The notes under the pieces are model-generated. The model searched no databases and was not told the origin of the DNA. It was given only the letters and a program-made list of their open reading frames with translations. Both the position numbers and the translations under genes were made by a program. From Acetobacteraceae bacterium (GTDB lineage Bacteria; Pseudomonadota; Alphaproteobacteria; Acetobacterales; Acetobacteraceae): a stretch of DNA of 36,642 bases. The stretch is taken from positions 1 to 36,642 of the forward strand of contig JANXRN010000056.1 in NCBI GenBank assembly GCA_025352995.1, given 5' to 3'. Shown piece by piece: positions 15,845 through 23,661 of the stretch (its first letter is position 1; each line of letters begins with the position of its first letter).

Positions 15845-17476
15845 ATGACCGCCAGCCCATATGATATGCCCAAGACCGTGGCCAATCACGCCCAGCTTTC
15901 CCCGTTGAGCTTCCTGACCCGCACCGTTGCCGTCTATCCCAAGCGGATCGGGCTGATCCATGGCGACCGTAACTATGCCTGGGGCGAAATCGGTGAACGC
16001 TGCCGCCGGCTGGCGTCCGCCCTCGCCCAGCGCGGCATTGGCCATGGCGACACGGTTGCCATCATGGCGCCCAACGTGCCGGCCTTGTTCGAGGCGCATT
16101 TTGCCCCGGCCATGGTGGGCGCGGTGCTCAACGCGCTCAATTACCGGCTCGATGCCGCAACCATCGCCTTCATCCTCGGCCATGGCGGGGCAAAAATCCT
16201 GATCACCGACCGGGAGTATTCAGCGACGGTTGCAACCGCACTTGCCATGTTGCCCGCAGCTTCACGCCCATTGGTGATCGACATCAACGACGATCTCGCC
16301 CCCTTTGGCGCGTTGCTCGGGGAAATGGACTACGAGGCGTTCCTGGCGGGCGGTGACCCTGATTTCGCCTACGACCTGCCGCAAGACGAATGGGACGCGA
16401 TTGCGCTGTGCTATACGTCTGGCACGACCGGTAACCCCAAGGGCGTGGTGACCCATCATCGCGGCGCATACCTCAACGCCATGGCCAACGTCGCCACCTG
16501 GGGCATGGCGTTGCATCCGGTCTATTTGTGGACCTTGCCAATGTTTCACGCCAATGGCTGGTGCTTCCCCTGGACGATCACCGCGATGGCCGGCACCCAT
16601 GTCTGCCTGCGCCGGGTCGAAGCTGTCGCCATCCTGGCCCAGATCGCCGAACATCGGGTGAGCCACATGTGCGGCGCACCAATCGTTGCCAACATGCTGG
16701 TCAACGCCCCCGACAGCCAATGGCCCGACCTGTCTGGCCGCCCCGGCATCAAGATGATGGTCGCCGGCGCCCCACCACCCGCCGCCGTCATCGAAGGCAT
16801 TGAGCGGCGGGGCTTTGAGGTCACCCATGTTTACGGCCTGACCGAGGTGTACGGCCCGGTCACCGTCTGCGCCTGGCAGGATGACTGGAACGATCTGCCG
16901 CCGGCCGAGCGCGCCCGCATCAAGGCGCGCCAGGGCGTGCCGTACCATTCGCTCGACGGGTTGATGGTCGCGGACGCCCGCACCATGACGCCGATCGCCA
17001 AGGATGGCGTGACGATGGGCGAGGTTTTCATGCGCGGCAATCCGGTGATGAAGGGCTATCTGAAAAACCAGCCCGCAACGGATGAAGCGTTCGCCGGCGG
17101 CTGGTTTCACACCGGCGATCTCGGCGTCTGGCACGCGGACGGCTATATCGAGCTGAAAGACCGCAGCAAGGACATCATCATTTCGGGTGGCGAGAATATT
17201 TCCACCATTGAGGTCGAGGATGTTTTGTACCAGCATCCGGCCATTCTCGAAGCCGCCGTGGTTGGCCGGCCGGATGAAACCTGGGGCGAAACACCGTGCG
17301 CCTTCGTGACCTTGAAGCCGGACGCGGCAGCTACCGACGCTGACATCATCGCATTCTGTCGGGCCAATCTGGCGCGCTTCAAAGTGCCAAAAACGGTGGT
17401 GTTCGGACCGCTGCCAAAAACCTCCACCGGGAAGATGCAGAAATATATCCTGCGGGAACGGGCGGGCAGGCTGTGA
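15845..17476 (+). CDS. AMP-forming acyl-CoA synthetase
   Basis: An adenylate-forming CoA ligase of 543 residues that activates a carboxylic acid with ATP and joins it to CoA. The P-loop 'YTSGTTGNPKGVV' lies near residue 190. 'VTHVYGLTEVYGPV' is the A5 motif. 'TGDLGVWHADGYIELKDRSKDII' contains the hinge Asp and following Lys. 'SGGENISTIEVEDVL' and the C-terminal lysine in 'KTSTGKMQKYIL' complete the family set. The overall pattern ('WTLPMFHANGWCFPW') matches the medium-chain/DmdB-like acyl-CoA synthetase group rather than acetyl-CoA synthetase. The start is ATG 15845 with AGGAG about eight bases upstream; the ORF-track extension to 15728 runs into the divergent pleD. Substrate unknown. Confidence 0.9.
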   Translation: MTASPYDMPKTVANHAQLSPLSFLTRTVAVYPKRIGLIHGDRNYAWGEIGERCRRLASALAQRGIGHGDTVAIMAPNVPALFEAHFAPAMVGAVLNALNYRLDAATIAFILGHGGAKILITDREYSATVATALAMLPAASRPLVIDINDDLAPFGALLGEMDYEAFLAGGDPDFAYDLPQDEWDAIALCYTSGTTGNPKGVVTHHRGAYLNAMANVATWGMALHPVYLWTLPMFHANGWCFPWTITAMAGTHVCLRRVEAVAILAQIAEHRVSHMCGAPIVANMLVNAPDSQWPDLSGRPGIKMMVAGAPPPAAVIEGIERRGFEVTHVYGLTEVYGPVTVCAWQDDWNDLPPAERARIKARQGVPYHSLDGLMVADARTMTPIAKDGVTMGEVFMRGNPVMKGYLKNQPATDEAFAGGWFHTGDLGVWHADGYIELKDRSKDIIISGGENISTIEVEDVLYQHPAILEAAVVGRPDETWGETPCAFVTLKPDAAATDADIIAFCRANLARFKVPKTVVFGPLPKTSTGKMQKYILRERAGRL

Positions 17477-17504
17477 CGGGCCAGCCCGCATGCATAAAGT
17501 CCAC

Positions 17505-17533
17505 TTGCATAAATTCGGCCGCCACTCTTAGAT
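17505..17533 (+). promoter_or_regulatory. Candidate sigma-70 promoter for the small DUF5678-like/retropepsin pair
   Basis: TTGCAT at 17505-17510 and TTAGAT at 17528-17533 are separated by 17 bases and lie 31 bases upstream of the ATG at 17565. 'TGCATAAA' is directly repeated just upstream (17490-17513 region). The hexamers match the consensus only moderately, so this is a prediction. Confidence 0.35.
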
Positions 17534-17564
17534 TCCTGTCTATACGAGTCCATGGCAGGGCAAT

Positions 17565-17834
17565 ATGAGCAGCCTCAATGCGTTGAAAGCCGTCGAGATC
17601 GACCGGAATTTTGCAGCTTTCCTCAAAATGCTGCCGAATTTGGTCGGAGACTATGCCGGGCAATGGGCGCTATTGCGCCATGGATTTGTCATCGCATTTT
17701 ATCCGTCGGCGTTGGACGCCCAGATCGCAGGGAATATCAACTTTGATGATCAGATATTTTCGATCCAGCCGGTAGAGCAAGCCCCGGACGAATTGGGATA
17801 TTTTTCATATGCCATTAATCCAAGGACGCCATAA
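17565..17834 (+). CDS. DUF5678-like small protein
   Basis: 89 residues. 'FAAFLKMLPNLVGDYAGQWALLRHGFVIAFYPSALDA' and 'DQIFSIQPVEQ' resemble the DUF5678 pattern as I recall it: a short helix, '(G)-x-W-V/A-x-x-x-G', a helix, then 'x-x-V-x-x-I-E-P'. No activity is known to me. ATG 17565 has AGGG five bases upstream. The last 26 bases overlap the start of the retropepsin-like gene in another frame, so the two are translationally linked. G+C is clearly lower than in the flanking synthetase and ABC genes, suggesting recent acquisition. Confidence 0.65.
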   Translation: MSSLNALKAVEIDRNFAAFLKMLPNLVGDYAGQWALLRHGFVIAFYPSALDAQIAGNINFDDQIFSIQPVEQAPDELGYFSYAINPRTP

Positions 17835-18258
17835 TGGGCGCGCCGCTGTCGTTCCGATCGCGATTATCGATGTTGCGAAATATCGCGGCCACAAATTTTC
17901 CAACGCGCCCGTGCTTCCCGGCACAAAGCCGTTCAGGGCGCTGATCGACACAGGGGCCACCTCGACAATGATTTCGCCTCGGGTCGTGTCATCACTCGGC
18001 CTGCAACAGGTGAATATGCGTCGATACAATGGCTTGGGCGGTCTATTCGATCGTCCGGCGTATTTGTTTCATGTCGCATTTTATCACGCGGTGCCGACGG
18101 CGCCTGCGGCTATCAACCCAATCAGCATTTGCTTAAAGGAAATCAATGGTGGGGCGTTGTCGGACGAAGACACGTTTGATGTTCTGCTCGGAATGGATGT
18201 CCTGAGAACCGGCAATCTTCGAGTGGATAAAGACGGAACATTCAGTTTCGAGTTTTAG
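17809..18258 (+). CDS. Retropepsin-like aspartic protease, single domain
   Basis: 149 residues. 'FRALIDTGATSTMIS' is the retropepsin active-site strand (hydrophobic-hydrophobic-D-T-G-A-T/S) with one catalytic Asp, and 'DVLLGMDVLR' is the conserved second psi-loop of the family. One Asp per chain implies a homodimer, as in retroviral proteases. No signal peptide or membrane segment is seen, so it is probably cytosolic. The start at ATG 17809 lies inside the previous gene and has no strong ribosome site, consistent with coupling. No gag, pol or integrase-like gene is nearby, so it is not part of a retroelement. Physiological substrate unknown; the overlapping upstream protein is the obvious candidate partner or substrate. 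Confidence 0.8.
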   Translation: MPLIQGRHNGRAAVVPIAIIDVAKYRGHKFSNAPVLPGTKPFRALIDTGATSTMISPRVVSSLGLQQVNMRRYNGLGGLFDRPAYLFHVAFYHAVPTAPAAINPISICLKEINGGALSDEDTFDVLLGMDVLRTGNLRVDKDGTFSFEF

Positions 18259-18299
18259 CAGCTTCTACCGGCCGTTGAGGGGCGACGGTTCTATCCAGC

Positions 18300-20063
18300 C
18301 TACGCCGCGCCTGGCACCGAGGCCAGCAACTCCCGCGTATAATCATGCTGCGGATTGGCAAAAACCTCGTCCGTGCGACCAGCCTCCACCACTTCACCGT
18401 TACGCATCACCATAACCCGCTCACATAAATAGCGCACCACGGCGAGGTCGTGGGAGATCAGCAGCAACGCAAAACCATGTTCGGCACGCAGCCGGGCGAG
18501 CAGCGCCAGCAATTGCGCCTGCACCGACACATCCAGGCCGGAGACAATTTCATCCGCCACCAACAGCTTCGGCACCAGGCATAAAGCGCGCCCGATATTC
18601 ACCCGCTGGCGCTGGCCGCCCGACAATTGCGACGGCGCGCGGTCGGCCAATTCCAGCGGCATGCCCAGATCGGCCAGAATTTCCGCCGCCCGTGCCCGAC
18701 GTTCAGCCAGCCCAACCCCCGCCGCCTCCAACGCCTGGGTAACAATCGCCCCAACCCGGCGGCGCGGGTTGAGCGCCGATTGCGGGTCCTGGAACACCAT
18801 TTGCGCCGTGCGCAGCCGCAAGCGCCGTGCAGCCGCCCCCCAGCCGCCAACATCCTGGCCGGCGAGGCGAATCTCACCGGACGTTTTCTGTTCCAACCCC
18901 ATCAGCAGCCGCGCCAAGGTGGATTTGCCGCTGCCACTTTCGCCAACCACGCCGACGAACTCCCCCGCCGCAATCGAAAAGCTGACATCACGCACTGCAA
19001 TCGTCGGCTTGCGCCCGAAGCGGCCCCGAAACACCTTGCCGAGGCCGGCTACGGACACCAACGTTTCCCCGGTTGCGGCAACCATCGCCGGCGCCAATGC
19101 CGGAACGGTAATTGTATCGATTTCGGCAATATGCGGGCAGGCAATTTTATGGGTATCGCCTGCCAATGCCGGCACGCTCTCCCGGCAAGCATCGCGCGCC
19201 AACGGGCAGCGCGGCGCAAAGCGGCAGCCGGACATCTCGGCCAGCGCCCGCAAGCCCGGCATCTGGTCAGGCAGCGCATAAAGTGCGGTGCGCGGCCCGG
19301 AAATCGCCGGCGCGGCCAGCAGCAGGCACTTGGTATAAGGATGCAGTGGCTGCGCCAGCACCACATCGGCCGGCCCGTGTTCGACCACCCGGCCGGCGTA
19401 CAGCACCGCAATTTCATCGCACACTTGCGCGGCCAACCGCAGATCATGGGTGATGAACAGCACCGCGGTGTTTTGCGCCACCTGCAAGTCCCGCATCAGC
19501 GCCACAATCCGCGCCTGGATTGTCACATCGAGCGCCGTTGTCGGCTCATCGGCCACCACCAAGGCGGGCTTGGAGGCAAACGCCATCGCGATCAGCACCC
19601 GCTGGCACATGCCGCCCGACAGCTGATGCGGAAACCGGTCAAGCAGATCGGGCAGTTGCACGCTTTCCAGCGCCGCGATCGCCGCACTGCGCCAATCGGC
19701 GATGCCAAGCCGGCGCAAATGTTCGGCGAATTGGCTGCCAATGCTGCGCACCGGATTGAGTGCCGAAAGCGGCTCCTGCGGGATGAAGCCAATCTGCCGA
19801 CCCAGCAAATTCTGGCGCTGATCCGGCGCCATCGCCACCAGATCCCGCCCGGCAAATTCCAGCATTCCCGCAGTGACCGCGAAGCCCGGCGGCAATAGTT
19901 GCGCGATCGCCCGGCCGAGCATCGATTTGCCGGCACCCGATTCCCCCACCAATCCCAGCACCTTGCCCGGCGCCAAGGTCAGGGAAAGCCCGTCGAGGGC
20001 GGCAACATCCACCCCATCAATTCGTGCGGTCACGCAAAGATTTTCGGCTCGGAGAACGCTCAT
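18300..20063 (-). CDS. ABC transporter ATP-binding protein with two fused ATPase domains (DppD-DppF type)
   Basis: 587 residues carrying both nucleotide-binding domains of a peptide-type importer. Domain 1 has Walker A 'GESGAGKSM', signature 'LSGGMCQRV' and Walker B 'ALVVADEPT'. Its C-terminal oligopeptide extension includes the cysteine-bearing 'SGCRFAPRCPLARDAC', which in some relatives binds an iron-sulfur cluster. Domain 2 has 'GESGSGKST', 'LSGGQRQRV' and 'LLVADEIVSGLD'; the usual 'DEPTSALD' is altered here to 'DEIVSGLD'. The start ATG overlaps the permease stop (ATGA). It powers import through the two upstream permeases. Fusion of the two ATPases, as in GsiA, is common. Confidence 0.93.
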   Translation of the reverse strand: MSVLRAENLCVTARIDGVDVAALDGLSLTLAPGKVLGLVGESGAGKSMLGRAIAQLLPPGFAVTAGMLEFAGRDLVAMAPDQRQNLLGRQIGFIPQEPLSALNPVRSIGSQFAEHLRRLGIADWRSAAIAALESVQLPDLLDRFPHQLSGGMCQRVLIAMAFASKPALVVADEPTTALDVTIQARIVALMRDLQVAQNTAVLFITHDLRLAAQVCDEIAVLYAGRVVEHGPADVVLAQPLHPYTKCLLLAAPAISGPRTALYALPDQMPGLRALAEMSGCRFAPRCPLARDACRESVPALAGDTHKIACPHIAEIDTITVPALAPAMVAATGETLVSVAGLGKVFRGRFGRKPTIAVRDVSFSIAAGEFVGVVGESGSGKSTLARLLMGLEQKTSGEIRLAGQDVGGWGAAARRLRLRTAQMVFQDPQSALNPRRRVGAIVTQALEAAGVGLAERRARAAEILADLGMPLELADRAPSQLSGGQRQRVNIGRALCLVPKLLVADEIVSGLDVSVQAQLLALLARLRAEHGFALLLISHDLAVVRYLCERVMVMRNGEVVEAGRTDEVFANPQHDYTRELLASVPGAA

Positions 20064-20905
20064 CCGCGTCCTTCCACCAGACGCAAATCCAGGGTCCGCC
20101 GCAGCCCGTCACCAAGCAAATTGAACCCCGCCACGGTGACAAAAATCGCCGCCACCGGCGCCAGCAAATTGATCGGCGCCTGATAAATCGTCGCCCGGCC
20201 ATCGGCGATCATCTGCCCCCAGGCGATTTCGTCCGGCTTCACCCCAAGGCCGACGAAGGCCAGGATCGCCTCCACCACCACTGCGATGCCCATTTCCAAG
20301 GTCAGCAACGTCACCAGCAGCGGCACCACTGCGGGCAGAACTTCCCGCAGCACCACCCGCAGATGGGAAAACCCGACCAGCCGCGCCGCCGTCACGTAAT
20401 CGCGCCGCACCACCACCAGCACTTCGGCGCGCAGCACCCGGCAGAACCGCGTCCAATCCACCAGCACAATCGCCAGGATCACGTTGCGCGACCCGGTGCC
20501 CAACCCCACCATCAGGATCAGCGACAAGATAACCGGCGGAAACGACATCCAGACATCGACCGCCCGCCCGATCACCCAATCCACCCAGCCGCCGAAATAG
20601 CCGGCCAAAAGGGCTGCAATCGTACCCAAAATCATCGCGCCAGGGGCGGCAATCGCGGCGACCGACAATGCCAACCGCGTGCCATAGAGTAGCCGCGCCA
20701 GCACATCGCGCCCGAGACTATCGGTGCCCAGTCTATGCGCGACGTCTCCGCCCTTTGCCCAGGCCGATGGCAGCAAGGTCGACAGCAAATCCTGTTCATC
20801 CGGCGCGCTTTGCACCAGCAGTGGCGCCAGCAGCGCCAGCACCAGAACCGCGAACAAGATCGAAAGCCCAACAATCACCCGTGTATCGCGCAACCAGCGT
20901 GGCAT
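20060..20905 (-). CDS. ABC transporter permease (DppC/OppC type)
   Basis: An inner-membrane permease of 281 residues. The N-terminal helix 'VIVGLSILFAVLVLALLAPLLV' is followed by 'HRLGTDSLGRDVLARLLYGTR', typical of DppC-family proteins, and several further helices. 'DYVTAARLVGFSHLRVVLREVLP' is the EAA loop that contacts the ATPase. The start is ATG 20905, sharing one base with the preceding stop (TGATG); the longer ORF to 20983 would overlap the DppB-like gene heavily. It forms a heterodimeric channel with the DppB-like protein. Confidence 0.92.
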   Translation of the reverse strand: MPRWLRDTRVIVGLSILFAVLVLALLAPLLVQSAPDEQDLLSTLLPSAWAKGGDVAHRLGTDSLGRDVLARLLYGTRLALSVAAIAAPGAMILGTIAALLAGYFGGWVDWVIGRAVDVWMSFPPVILSLILMVGLGTGSRNVILAIVLVDWTRFCRVLRAEVLVVVRRDYVTAARLVGFSHLRVVLREVLPAVVPLLVTLLTLEMGIAVVVEAILAFVGLGVKPDEIAWGQMIADGRATIYQAPINLLAPVAAIFVTVAGFNLLGDGLRRTLDLRLVEGRG

Positions 20906-21909
20906 CACGTGCCCCTGAGCCGAGGGTTCAGCAGCATCACCAACCCATCCACCCCCGCCGTAATCGCCAGCACCACCACGCAATATGTCAGCCCGACCGC
21001 CTGGATGATCGGCAGATCGGCATTGCGCACCGCATCGACCATCAGATTGCCCATGCCGGGATAAGAATAAATCACCTCCACCAGCAAACTGCCGCCGAAC
21101 AGAAAACCGAACTGCACCCCCATCAGGGTCAAGGTCGGCAAGATCGCGTTCTGCAAGGCATGGCCGAGCAAAATTCGCGTCTCCCCCACCCCGCGCAGGC
21201 GCGCCTGGCGGATATAATCTTCCTGATACGTATCAATCAGCGACGCGCGCAGCACCCGCATGATCGGCGGCGCAAACGCCACGCCCAATGCAAAAGCGGG
21301 CAAAATCATATGGCGCACAGCGCTGAAAAACACATCGACGCGCCCGACCAGCAACGTATCGAGCAGCAAAAACTGCGTCACCACCGGCCGCGTCATCCCG
21401 GGATCAAGCCGGCCAGTAAACGGCAGCGCCGACAGCAGCACCCCAAAAACGAAAATCAACAGCAGTGCCCAAAGGAATTCTGGCAACGACATCATCAAAG
21501 TGGTGACAGTTTCCGCCACCGCCTCCCCCCGCCGATCGCGCAGTGCAAACATCCCCAAACCGCCGCCCAGCCCCAGCAGCCCCGCAATCACCATCGCGGC
21601 CAAACTCAATTCAATCGTCGCCGGCAAGGTTTCCGCCAGCAGCCCTGCGACCGGCCGGCGCATATGGATCGAATTGCCGAAATCGCCGCGCAAAGTCTGC
21701 CCGAGCCAGATGGCGTATTGCACGGTCACCGGCCGATCCAGCCCCATCGCCTGGCGCGCTGCCTCTATTTCCACCTTGGTCGCGGTCGGCGGCATCGACA
21801 TCGCGGCGGGATCGATGGGCAGCAAGCGCAACGCGCCGAACAGCAGTAGGGAGACCAGGGCCAAGATTGGGGCGACGGCCAGTAGACGACGCAGGAAGGC
21901 AGCGAGCAT
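20905..21909 (-). CDS. ABC transporter permease (DppB/OppB/NikB type)
   Basis: An inner-membrane permease of 334 residues. The first helix 'VAPILALVSLLLFGAL' is followed by a periplasmic segment, 'ARQAMGLDRPVTVQYAIWLGQTLRGDFGNSI', characteristic of DppB proteins. The EAA loop reads 'DYIRQARLRGVGETRILLGHALQNA', and 'YPGMGNLMVDAV' is near the C-terminus. The start is ATG 21909 ('MLAAFLRRLL'); the ORF-track start at 21945 reads into repeat copy 2 and is not genuine. It is separated from the solute-binding protein gene by that repeat, which could act as a processing or attenuation site within the operon. Confidence 0.92.
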   Translation of the reverse strand: MLAAFLRRLLAVAPILALVSLLLFGALRLLPIDPAAMSMPPTATKVEIEAARQAMGLDRPVTVQYAIWLGQTLRGDFGNSIHMRRPVAGLLAETLPATIELSLAAMVIAGLLGLGGGLGMFALRDRRGEAVAETVTTLMMSLPEFLWALLLIFVFGVLLSALPFTGRLDPGMTRPVVTQFLLLDTLLVGRVDVFFSAVRHMILPAFALGVAFAPPIMRVLRASLIDTYQEDYIRQARLRGVGETRILLGHALQNAILPTLTLMGVQFGFLFGGSLLVEVIYSYPGMGNLMVDAVRNADLPIIQAVGLTYCVVVLAITAGVDGLVMLLNPRLRGT

Positions 21910-21918
21910 TAGAAAGCA

Positions 21919-22037
21919 GTTCTTTTTGTGAACAAAAAGAACCAAAAAAACTTTTTATCCATGGCGCACCTCTGCTGGTGCGCACGCGGAAGCAAAGTGG
22001 GAAAGTTTTTTTGCTTCTTTTTGTTCACAAAAAGAAG
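21919..22037. repeat. Dispersed inverted-arm repeat, copy 2 (inside the ABC transporter operon)
   Basis: The left arm 21919-21955 and right arm 22001-22037 are inverted copies matching at about 34 of 37 positions. Each arm itself contains an 11-bp perfect hairpin: GTTCTTTTTGT-ga-ACAAAAAGAAC on the left, CTTCTTTTTGT-tc-ACAAAAAGAAG on the right. The core holds a GC-rich hairpin, GCGCACC-tctgct-GGTGCGC (21964-21983). It lies ten bases from the DppB-like start and eight bases from the stop of the solute-binding protein gene. It shares ~40 identical leading bases with copy 1 at 10086. Confidence 0.85.
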
Positions 22038-22044
22038 ACCTTCC

Positions 22045-23562
22045 TTAACCCCACCCCATCGTCTGGCCCATCACCCAGCCATTGCCGTACTTGGTGTAGC
22101 CCATCCCATCCTTGCGCACCAACGTCTGCACGCTTTGCAGCAACGGCATGCAGGCGCCGATGGTGACGGCCTCCTTGGAAATCTCCCGCCAGCCTTCAAT
22201 GCGCTTGGTTTCATCGGCGACATTGAACTGGGCGATGACTTTTTCCCCCAGCACCGGGTCTTTCCACGGGCTGAACGGCAGTTTCGGGTTCAGCAAATAG
22301 CCCGAATAAATCTCCGGATCGCCGGTCGCGTTATCGAAGGAATAGAGCGTGGTTTCCGGCAGCTTGCCGGCGCGGTTGAGCTCGAAATACTTGGCGTATT
22401 CGATCACTTCCAATTCCGCTTCGATGCCGACTTTCTTCCACATCGCAACGATGGCGCGCGCCATGTCGTAATCATTCGGGAACTGCCCGTTGGTGCAGGC
22501 CATGCCGATCTTGGCAGGTTTGGCCAGGCTGTAGCCCGATGCGGCCAGCAGTTTGATGGCCATCGCCGGATCATAGGGGAATTTGAACCCGGCAATATCA
22601 CCCGGCGTGCCCGGCGTTGCCGGCAAAGACAGCGGCACCGCAGCGCCGCCGTAAAATGCCTTGCTGAGCGCTGCCTTGTCGATCGCATGATGCGCGGCAA
22701 GGCGGATATTCTGGTCGGAGAAACCCTGGTCATTGCGGACTTGTAGCAGAATCACCCGCTGGATCGGGTTCAGTTCACCCTTCAGCCCGGCAATGGCGCC
22801 CAGCCGTTCAGCCTCCCGCACCGGCACGCCGACCGTGATATCCACCTGGCCGGACTGGATGGCCGCCACCCGCGCCGATGGGTCCTTGATGATTTCGATT
22901 ACCACCCGCTTCAGCTTCGGCTTGGTGCCCCAATAATCATCGTTGCGTTCCAGCACGATGCGCCCGTTCATCTGATATTCCACCAGCTTGTACGGCCCGG
23001 TGCCGACTGGCTTGGCGACGAAGCCGTCGACCCCGACCTTTTCCATATAGGCTTTCGGCACCATGAAACTGCCGAGGAAGGCCAGCCACACCGGCACGGT
23101 CGGCGCCGGGGAATTGAACTTCATCACTGCTTTGGTCGGGCTGATCACGTCAATGCCGGTGAGCTTGCGGAAGCTGTTGGCGATATCGAGCTTCTGGCCG
23201 GCAGCAACCCGGCCGAAGAAGGTCCACTGGAAATCCTCAGCGGTCATCTTGCTGCCATCGTGGAACTTCACATCGTCGCGAAATTCGAGATCGAGGCTCA
23301 TCCCGTCCGGCGCCAGCTTCCACGCCTTGATCAGGCTCGGGATCAATTTCAGGCTCGGGTCCTGATCAAGCGGTTGATCGAACACCATTTTATAGATGCC
23401 CTGGGCATCGGGCGTGAAGCGCTGATTGGGGTCCCAGCCAGTGACATCCGATGGCCAGCCGATGGTCACGCTGTCGCGGCCTTGTGCCCAAGCGGGCAGG
23501 CTGGCCAGAATCGAGGCAAGGCTTGCGCCTGCGGAAAAAACGCGGCGTGATAGCTGAACCAT
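22045..23562 (-). CDS. ABC transporter family-5 solute-binding protein
   Basis: A periplasmic binding protein of 505 residues, the receptor of the downstream permeases and ATPase. The N-terminus 'LSRRVFSAGASLASILASLPAWAQG' has a twin-arginine-type S-R-R-x-F motif, a hydrophobic stretch and an AxA-like cleavage site, so export by Tat is likely. 'LIPSLIKAWKLAPDGMSLDLEFRDDVKFHDGSKMTAEDF' is the standard family-5 N-lobe. 'VGTGPYKLVEYQMNGRIVLERNDDYWG' is the conserved hinge region. The ligand cannot be read from sequence; family members bind peptides, metal chelates, opines or aromatic compounds. The divergent position relative to the 10-gene catabolic operon suggests uptake of that pathway's substrate. 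Confidence 0.93.
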   Translation of the reverse strand: MVQLSRRVFSAGASLASILASLPAWAQGRDSVTIGWPSDVTGWDPNQRFTPDAQGIYKMVFDQPLDQDPSLKLIPSLIKAWKLAPDGMSLDLEFRDDVKFHDGSKMTAEDFQWTFFGRVAAGQKLDIANSFRKLTGIDVISPTKAVMKFNSPAPTVPVWLAFLGSFMVPKAYMEKVGVDGFVAKPVGTGPYKLVEYQMNGRIVLERNDDYWGTKPKLKRVVIEIIKDPSARVAAIQSGQVDITVGVPVREAERLGAIAGLKGELNPIQRVILLQVRNDQGFSDQNIRLAAHHAIDKAALSKAFYGGAAVPLSLPATPGTPGDIAGFKFPYDPAMAIKLLAASGYSLAKPAKIGMACTNGQFPNDYDMARAIVAMWKKVGIEAELEVIEYAKYFELNRAGKLPETTLYSFDNATGDPEIYSGYLLNPKLPFSPWKDPVLGEKVIAQFNVADETKRIEGWREISKEAVTIGACMPLLQSVQTLVRKDGMGYTKYGNGWVMGQTMGWG

Positions 23563-23596
23563 GAGTGCCCCCGTCGGTGATGGACCCGTCTGGAAA

Positions 23597-23616
23597 ATAG
23601 TTTAGGGTTGAAATAT
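23597..23616. promoter_or_regulatory. Imperfect palindrome in the divergent promoter region (candidate MarR operator)
   Basis: ATAgTTtAgg-gtTgAAaTAT is a 20-base imperfect palindrome with six of the eight outer pairs matched. It lies in the 99-base gap between the solute-binding protein gene and the IorA-like gene. Its size and A/T-rich half-sites are compatible with a MarR-family site, and a MarR gene is encoded at 35552-36040. No second copy was confirmed, so assignment to that regulator is speculative. Confidence 0.3.
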
Positions 23617-23661
23617 CGACGAGGGAAGCGCGAAATTACCCGCCGTTCTTAGGATGATGCC

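Noticed and set aside
16262-17491. 409-codon minus-strand ORF opposite the acyl-CoA synthetase
   Set aside because: Shadow of a well-supported gene; histidine- and glycine-rich translation without domain features.
17809-18258. Part of a retroelement or retron
   Set aside because: No reverse transcriptase, integrase or structured RNA nearby; single-domain bacterial retropepsins occur independently.
18627-19898. 423-codon plus-strand ORF opposite the fused ABC ATPase
   Set aside because: Arginine-, proline- and histidine-rich shadow; both ATPase domains on the minus strand are intact.
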